In this document: positions 59,139-64,000 of the stretch, in pieces
Layout: every line of letters begins with the position of its first letter
How positions within the stretch are numbered: position 1 is the stretch's first letter
NCBI RefSeq assembly: GCF_042434095.1
Contig: NZ_JBHLUE010000004.1
Span: 834,218-898,217, forward strand
Length of the DNA: 64,000 nucleotides
Direction: 5' to 3'
Source: KBS50 sp042434095
GTDB taxonomy: Bacteria; Actinomycetota; Actinomycetes; Mycobacteriales; Micromonosporaceae
Translations under genes and position numbers: made by a program
The notes under the pieces: model-generated
Database searches by the model: none
Told to the model about the DNA's origin: nothing
What the model saw: only the letters and a program-made list of their open reading frames with translations

Positions 59139-60158
59139 TCACTGGCGCAGCATGGCCCGGCCCAGCGGGGTGAGGGTGTGCAGCACGGTGTTGCGGTCCC
59201 GGTGGCTGACCAGCAGCCCGGCGTTGCGCAGCACCGAGGCGTGCTGGCTGGCCGCGGCCGGCGAGATGCGCAGCCGGCGCGCCACCTCCCCGGTCGAGCA
59301 CCCCTCGTCGATCACCGCAAGCACGCTGGCCCGGGTGCGGCCGAGCAGGGCGGCGAGGGCCTCCCGGCCGCCGGCGCCGGCCATGGCCGGGTCCACCCCG
59401 CCGGCCGCGCCCGGCCCGGCCGGCGGGACGAGCCCACCGAGCCGGTCCACCGGGTAGACCAGCACCGGCGGCAGGGTGGGGTCGAGCAGCGCCACCGGCG
59501 CCCGCGAGCAGAAGAAGGACGGCACCAGCAGCAGGCCGCGGCCGCGCAGGTGCAGCTCCCGGTCCGCCGGATAGTCCGGCACCTCCAGCACGCCGGGCCG
59601 CCACCGGGCCACCGGGCGCAGGCTCTCCAGCAGCGCGTCCGTGCCGCCATCGAGGAGCGCCCGCGCCCGCCGGCCCCGGTCGGCCTCGACCGCGGAGGCC
59701 ACCCGGGGCCAGTACGGGGTGATGGCCAGCGCCCGGTAGTGCTCCATCGATGCGGTGAGCTGGCGCAGCGCCTCCGGCTCGCCCCGGGCCAGCGCGGTGG
59801 CCGGACTGGGCAGCCGGTTGTCGGCGGCCAGCACGGTGAGGTCCCGGTGCAGCCGCGGCACCGGTGTGGAGCGGACCGCGTCGAGTCCCGCCTCCACGCT
59901 CTGCCGACTCTCCTGCGGGGTGAGGAAGTCGGGAAAGTATCCGCGCGGCGGGTTGAGCGCGAACAGCAGCCGGAACCGGGCGGCCGCCCGATCCCGGCGG
60001 AGCCCCTCGGTGACCTCCCGCCGCCAGCTGACCACGGCCGGGTCGGGGTTGCGGCTCTGCAACAGGTGCAGGCTGAGCACCAGCTCCCAGAGCGGGTCGG
60101 CGGCAGCCGCGACCCGGGTGCGGGCGACGTCTTCGCTGGAGAAGTGGATTCTCAGCAC
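59139..60158 (-). CDS. ArsR-type winged-helix regulator (DUF5937-like)
   Basis: A 339-residue regulator. The first 240 residues form an actinobacterial domain of unknown function (VLRIHFSSEDVARTRVA at the start). The C-terminal ~85 residues are an ArsR winged helix (REALAALLGRTRASVLAVIDEGCSTGEVARRLRISPAAASQHASVLRNAGLL). There is no metal-binding ArsR signature. The GTG start follows GGAG; the longer frame upstream is unlikely. It is convergent with fbiB and shows no clear target. Confidence 0.85.
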   Translation of the reverse strand: MLRIHFSSEDVARTRVAAAADPLWELVLSLHLLQSRNPDPAVVSWRREVTEGLRRDRAAARFRLLFALNPPRGYFPDFLTPQESRQSVEAGLDAVRSTPVPRLHRDLTVLAADNRLPSPATALARGEPEALRQLTASMEHYRALAITPYWPRVASAVEADRGRRARALLDGGTDALLESLRPVARWRPGVLEVPDYPADRELHLRGRGLLLVPSFFCSRAPVALLDPTLPPVLVYPVDRLGGLVPPAGPGAAGGVDPAMAGAGGREALAALLGRTRASVLAVIDEGCSTGEVARRLRISPAAASQHASVLRNAGLLVSHRDRNTVLHTLTPLGRAMLRQ

Positions 60159-60456
60159 CGAACGCTCCTGGCGGTCGTGGGGCTCCTTACCCGACGGCAC
60201 CTCGCACTGTACCGAACCGCAACTTTCCATCCATGTTTCAGCGAGGACTGAAAAACCTCGACGTGCCGCCGAGCCAGCCGGCATGCTCGCTGTGCCGCGG
60301 TCGGGGGTTCGCGGAGAACTGGGGAGGTGCACCGCCGCGGGCGGCCGCCACGAGGGTCCACGGACCGTTTCCGTGGAGGTGGCCGCCCGCCTGGTGCGGT
60401 CGGACGGCGACCCCGGAGTCCGTGCTCACCTCCGCCACACCCGGCTCCGGCTGCGC

Positions 60457-61557
60457 TCAGACGAGCCCGTCCTCGCCGCGGTCCTTCAGGTCGTCGACCA
60501 GCTTCTTCACGTCCTGCGCCCGGTCCCGCGGGCACACCAGCACGGCGTCCTCGGTGTCCACCACGATCAGGTCGTGCACCCCGAGGGCCGCGACGAGCCG
60601 CCCGGACCGGGGTACGACGATCATCCCCGTGCTGTCCCGCAGCAGCACGCCCGGCTTCTCGGCCACCGTGTCCGCGCCCAGCACCACGTTGCGCGAGTCG
60701 TCGGCCGGCAGCACGTCGCCGAGGGTGTGGAAGTCGCCCACGTCGGTCCAGCCGAAGTCACCGGAGACGGTCGCCACCTTGCCGGCCGCCGCCGCCCCCT
60801 CCATCACCGCGTAGTCCACCGAGATCTTGGGCAGCGTCGGCCACACCGCGCCCAGCACCTCGTCCTGCCGGTCGGTGCCCCAGGCGCCGGCGATGGACAT
60901 GATCCCGTCGTGCAGCTCGGGCTGCTGCCGGGCCAGCTCGGCCAGGAAGGCGTCCACCCGCCAGACGAACATGCCGGCGTTCCACAGGTGCCGCCCGGAC
61001 ACCACGTATGTCTCGGCCACCGCGGCGACAGGCTTCTCCTTGAACTCCGCCACCCGGCGCAGCGGGCCGCCGTCCAGCGGCTCGCCGCACTCGAGGTAGC
61101 CGTAGCCGGTCTCCGGGCGGCTCGGCCGGATCCCCACGGTCATCAGCAGGCCCCGCTCGGCGCCCAAGACCGCCGCCCGGATCGTGTCGGCGAACCGGTC
61201 CGGCTGCACCACCAGGTGATCCGCGGCGAACGAGCCCATCACCCCGGCCGGGTCACGGCGGGCGATCACGGCGGCCGCCAGCGCGACGGCGGCACACGAG
61301 TCCCGCGGCGAGGGCTCGACCAGGATGTTCTGCTCCGGCAGCGTGGGCAGTTGGCGGGCCACGGCGGCCGCGTGCGCCACCCCGGTCACCACCATGCTCC
61401 GCTCCGGCTCGGCCAGCGGGGCCAGCCGTTCGGCCGTCACCTGCAGCAGCGAGGCCTCGGTGCCGGTCAGCGGATGCAGGAACTTGGGGTGCCCCGCCCG
61501 GGACAGCGGCCAGAGCCGGGTACCGGTCCCGCCGGCGAGGATGACTGCGTAGAGCAT
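60457..61557 (-). CDS. manC: Mannose-1-phosphate guanylyltransferase
   Basis: Makes GDP-mannose from GTP and mannose-1-phosphate. The 366 residues have the pyrophosphorylase signature ILAGGTGTRLWPLSR near residue 6, the FAADHLV motif, EFKEKP with its catalytic Lys, and the C-terminal NAGMFVWRVD. It lacks the C-terminal isomerase of bifunctional enzymes; manA supplies that activity at 40-41 kb. It is 79 bp after a GT4 gene on the same strand. Confidence 0.93.
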   Translation of the reverse strand: MLYAVILAGGTGTRLWPLSRAGHPKFLHPLTGTEASLLQVTAERLAPLAEPERSMVVTGVAHAAAVARQLPTLPEQNILVEPSPRDSCAAVALAAAVIARRDPAGVMGSFAADHLVVQPDRFADTIRAAVLGAERGLLMTVGIRPSRPETGYGYLECGEPLDGGPLRRVAEFKEKPVAAVAETYVVSGRHLWNAGMFVWRVDAFLAELARQQPELHDGIMSIAGAWGTDRQDEVLGAVWPTLPKISVDYAVMEGAAAAGKVATVSGDFGWTDVGDFHTLGDVLPADDSRNVVLGADTVAEKPGVLLRDSTGMIVVPRSGRLVAALGVHDLIVVDTEDAVLVCPRDRAQDVKKLVDDLKDRGEDGLV

Positions 61558-61636
61558 CCGCCCATCATGCCGGACGGTGTCCCGCCGCAAGGCCCCGACG
61601 CCCCTCGCCGAGCGCGGCGGGCGGCCGCCGGACCCG

Positions 61637-62782
61637 TCAGGAACGCACCCGGCTCCACGCGGCCACGTGCACCTCGGCGCTGGACTCCCAGGTGAACTCC
61701 TTGGCCCGGTCGAAGCCGGCCTTGGCCAGGGTGAGCCGGCGCGGCTCGTCGTCGAGCAGGGCGGCCAGGTCGGCCCCGATCTGCTCGGGCGCCTCGCTCG
61801 TGTAGGCAACCGCGTCGCCGCCGACCTCGGGCAGCGACAGCCGCGGCGTGGTGAGCACCGGCGCCGCGCAGGCCATGGCCTCCAGGATCGGCAGGCCGAA
61901 ACCCTCGCCGTACGACGGGTACGCCGCGACCAGCGCACCGCCGAGGAAGCCGGGCAGGTCGGCGTACCGCAGGTAGCCGGGGCGGAGCAGCCGCAGGTGG
62001 GCCGGCACCTCGGCCACGGCCCGGTCGATCTCGTCGTCGTGCCCCTGACCACCGGCGATCACCAGGGCCGGCGGCTTCTCCCGGTCGGCCACCGCCAGCA
62101 CCCAGCCGCGGATGAGGTTGGGCACGTTCTTCCGCGGCTCCTTGGCGCCGAGGAACGCCACGTAGCTGCCGCCGCCCAGGCCAAGCCGGGCGCGTACCCG
62201 GGCCTTCTCCTCCTCGGTCGGCGCGTGGAAGGCCGCGTGGTCGACGCCGTGGTAGGCCACGTCGATCCGGGTGGGGTCGGCGTCGAGCAGCCGGATGAGC
62301 TCGTCCCGGGTCGCCTTGCTGGGCACGATCACCCGGTCGGCCCGGCGGAGCGAGGTCTTGATCGCGCTGCGGAAGAACGTCCGGCGCGATTTGTCGTAAT
62401 GCTCCGGCTCGGTGAAGAAGGTGGCGTCGTGCACGGTCACCGTCACCGGAGAACCGGCCCGCAGCGGGCAGGTGTAGAACGGCGAGTGCAGGACGTCCGC
62501 CCCCACCTGCTGGGCCAGCAGCGGCAGTCCGGTCTGCTCCCAGGCCAGCCGGGCCGGACGGTGCGCCACCGCCGCCGGCGCCGGCAGCACCTCGGCCTCG
62601 GGCAGCATCCGCGCGTACCGCTCGGCGTCGGTCCGCAGGCTCACCACCGCCAGCTCGACGGCCGACCGCGGGGTCCGACCAAGGGCGCCCAACAGCCCGT
62701 CGACATATCTGCCCACCCCGCCCCGGTCGGCGGGGACGCTCGTGGCGTCGATGAGGACACGCGGTGGTCGACCGGCGGTCAC
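61637..62782 (-). CDS. GT4-family glycosyltransferase
   Basis: Retaining glycosyltransferase of 381 residues with GT-B fold. An N-terminal acceptor domain (ADRGGVGRYVDGLLGAL) is followed by a C-terminal nucleotide-sugar domain with FLGAKEPRKNVPNLIRGW near residue 215 and YGEGFGLPILEAMACAAPV, which holds the E-x7-E motif. The adjacent manC supplies GDP-mannose, so it is likely a mannosyltransferase of a cell-surface glycan; this is inferred from context. Confidence 0.87.
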   Translation of the reverse strand: MTAGRPPRVLIDATSVPADRGGVGRYVDGLLGALGRTPRSAVELAVVSLRTDAERYARMLPEAEVLPAPAAVAHRPARLAWEQTGLPLLAQQVGADVLHSPFYTCPLRAGSPVTVTVHDATFFTEPEHYDKSRRTFFRSAIKTSLRRADRVIVPSKATRDELIRLLDADPTRIDVAYHGVDHAAFHAPTEEEKARVRARLGLGGGSYVAFLGAKEPRKNVPNLIRGWVLAVADREKPPALVIAGGQGHDDEIDRAVAEVPAHLRLLRPGYLRYADLPGFLGGALVAAYPSYGEGFGLPILEAMACAAPVLTTPRLSLPEVGGDAVAYTSEAPEQIGADLAALLDDEPRRLTLAKAGFDRAKEFTWESSAEVHVAAWSRVRS

Positions 62783-62969
62783 GGGGCAACTCCTCGGTGG
62801 CGGACTTCTATGTGCTCACGGCCGGCGAGGGGGGCTCCGCAGCGCCGGGCGTCGACTGTGGGCAACGACACTGGGCCAAGCCTACGCCGGACGTCCCGCC
62901 GGCCGCCGACCGCGACCCGACAGCTGGCGCGTCCATCACCTGACGCAAATAGCTCCGTGACTGAGCGCG

Positions 62970-63022
62970 TAAGGAAGGGCCCCTTGTTATCGCTTCTGGT
63001 ATAGGAAGGGCCCCTTGTTATC
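62970..63022. repeat. Dispersed ~52-bp palindromic element, copy 6
   Basis: TAAGGAAGGGCCCCTTGTTA starts the copy, CGCTTCTGGTATAGG follows, and AAGGGCCCCTTGTTATCG ends it. Unlike other copies it lies between divergent genes, so terminator function is not required by context. Confidence 0.9.
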
Positions 63023-63100
63023 GCGTACGACGGGATCCACGCCGACCCGCGCGGCGCCGCCGGCCGCGGTCGGCCGCCGGCGGCCGGTATCGTTCGCGCG

Positions 63101-63793
63101 GTGGCCGACAACCCCGCCCAGATCCTCGCCGCGGCCGTCGCGGCCGACCCCGCCCGCCCGCTGCTGACCTGGTACGACGATGTCACCGGCGAGCGCACCG
63201 AGCTGTCCGGCGCGACGCTGGCCAACTGGGTGGCCAAGACCGCCAATCTGCTGGTCGACGACGCCGGGCTGGCGCCGGGAGACCGGGCCGCCGCGCTGCT
63301 GCCGCCGCACTGGCAGACCGCGGCAGTGCTGTTCGGCTGCTGGTCGGCGGGGGTGCCGGTGATCGTCGGGCCGCCGGAGCCGGTCGAGGTGCTCTTCGCC
63401 GCGGCCGACCGGCTCAGCGAGGCCGCCGACTGGCCGGCCGGGGACCGGTACGCCCTGGCCCTGGCGCCGCTGGCCGCCCCGCTGCGCGAGGTCCCCGCCG
63501 GCTTCGCCGACTACGTGCTCGAGGTGCGCGGCCAGGGTGACCACTTCACCCCGCCGCCCGGGGCCGGCGCGCCGGACGCCCAGCTGACCGAGCGGGCCAC
63601 CGAACGGGCGGCCGCGCTGGGGCTCACCGCCGGCGACCGGGTGCTGGTCGACGCCGACCGGCACCCCGACCCGGTGGACTGGCTGCTGGCCCCGCTGGCC
63701 GCCGGGGCCAGCGTGGTGCTCTGCGCCGGCCTCGACCCGGCCCGGCGGGACGCCCGGCTGACCACCGAGCGGGTCACCCGGATCCTCGACTGA
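63101..63793 (+). CDS. TIGR03089 family protein
   Basis: A 230-residue protein related to the N-terminal part of acyl-CoA synthetases/AMP-binding enzymes but too short to be catalytic. WKAxxLxxxL-type features (GDRAAALLPPHWQTAAVLFGCWSAGVPV) align with the adenylate-forming N-subdomain. It corresponds to Rv3268 in order. The start is GTG at 63101; TATCGT lies 7 bases before it and no ribosome binding site is present, so the transcript may be leaderless. The function is unknown. Confidence 0.85.
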   Translation: MADNPAQILAAAVAADPARPLLTWYDDVTGERTELSGATLANWVAKTANLLVDDAGLAPGDRAAALLPPHWQTAAVLFGCWSAGVPVIVGPPEPVEVLFAAADRLSEAADWPAGDRYALALAPLAAPLREVPAGFADYVLEVRGQGDHFTPPPGAGAPDAQLTERATERAAALGLTAGDRVLVDADRHPDPVDWLLAPLAAGASVVLCAGLDPARRDARLTTERVTRILD

Positions 63794-63858
63794 GCGGCAG
63801 CGCCACCCGATGCGCCCGGCGCGCGCGACGCACCCGGCGCGCCCGGCGCGACACAGCT

Positions 63859-63890
63859 GTTAATAGGGGGCCCTTCCTATACAAAAAGCG
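63859..63890. repeat. Truncated dispersed palindromic element, copy 7
   Basis: GTTAATAGGGGGCCCTTCCT is followed by ATACAAAAAGCG, and the element then stops. The missing half would continue ATAAC and AAGGGGCCC. The sequence that follows belongs to the insertion-sequence end, so the break may mark the insertion site. Confidence 0.8.
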
Positions 63891-63913
63891 GGTCTACTGA
63901 CGTTGTCGTGGGT

Positions 63914-64000
63914 TCATGGTCGTCCGGGTAGGGGTGGGCAGAGGCCTCCTCGGCGGAGCATGGCCATGGTGATGAGGGCTTGTGGGTTGTGGTAGCCGTA
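63914..64000 (-). mobile_element. C-terminal end of an IS transposase (IS4/IS5-like), cut by window edge
   Basis: The last 28 codons of a minus-strand gene are visible, ending in a TGA at 63916-63914. The peptide YGYHNPQALITMAMLRRGGL, followed by CPPLPGR, resembles C-termini of actinobacterial IS4/IS5-group transposases. The rest of the element lies outside the window, and the left inverted repeat should fall within about 63891-63913. Confidence 0.65.

Overview
The window is high-GC actinobacterial chromosome, most likely from the Micromonosporaceae (Micromonospora-like). The evidence is the strong GC bias at third codon positions, many GTG starts, a WhiB protein, MtrAB-LpqB, a complete F420 biosynthesis set, a fused CofG/CofH FbiC, and gene order that follows the Mycobacterium tuberculosis Rv3235-Rv3268 region. 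The family assignment is an inference from overall character; no 16S gene is present. Most of the window is ordinary core chromosome. Accessory signals are short repeat families, one restriction-like gene between inverted repeats, and an insertion sequence cut off by the right edge.

Layout. 1-2.1 kb: NarL/DesR-type two-component pair, with a 60-bp tandem repeat spanning the kinase/regulator junction. 2.1-9.4 kb: hemerythrin, aldo/keto reductase, SDR with divergent LysR, site-2 protease with CBS domains, SigJ-like ECF sigma factor divergent from an NmrA-like protein, and a membrane protein. 9.5-13.6 kb: tRNA-Ala(GGC), YqgE, MTA phosphorylase, ThDP decarboxylase, second hemerythrin-like protein. 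13.8-18.6 kb: trans-translation and division block ssrA-smpB-ftsX-ftsE-prfB, then a PadR regulator. 18.8-23.8 kb: proline catabolism dehydrogenase, membrane protein, DUF6912 protein, excisionase-type HTH protein, Rv3235-like protein.

24-34.6 kb: secA, tandem GNAT, hpf, comF, lpqB, mtrB, mtrA, the conserved secretion and envelope-signalling block. 34.6-38.1 kb: efeUOB iron uptake operon behind an iron-box-like site. 38.3-45.5 kb: ahcY, manA, CDF transporter, SIS-domain isomerase, Trm112-like protein and phosphomannomutase. Together with manC (60.5-61.6 kb) and a GT4 glycosyltransferase (61.6-62.8 kb) these make and use GDP-mannose. 46.8-50.2 kb: GAF-type regulator, aldehyde dehydrogenase and DUF779. 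50.4-52.8 kb: AbiEi/DUF559-type protein between inverted palindromes, DUF3499, a zincin-like protein and whiB2. 53.0-59.1 kb: fbiC and fbiA-fbiB for coenzyme F420. 59.1-64 kb: ArsR-type regulator, manC, glycosyltransferase, TIGR03089 protein and the end of a transposase.

The most unusual features are: an in-frame four-copy 60-bp repeat in which every unit carries a ribosome binding site and a GTG start for the response regulator; a dispersed ~52-bp palindromic element present seven times, one copy truncated beside the insertion sequence; an AbiEi/DUF559 gene bracketed by inverted copies of another palindrome; an FbiB whose nitroreductase domain looks eroded; and a Thr-x-Val-Ile-Pro-like motif recurring in the disordered tails of two unrelated membrane proteins.
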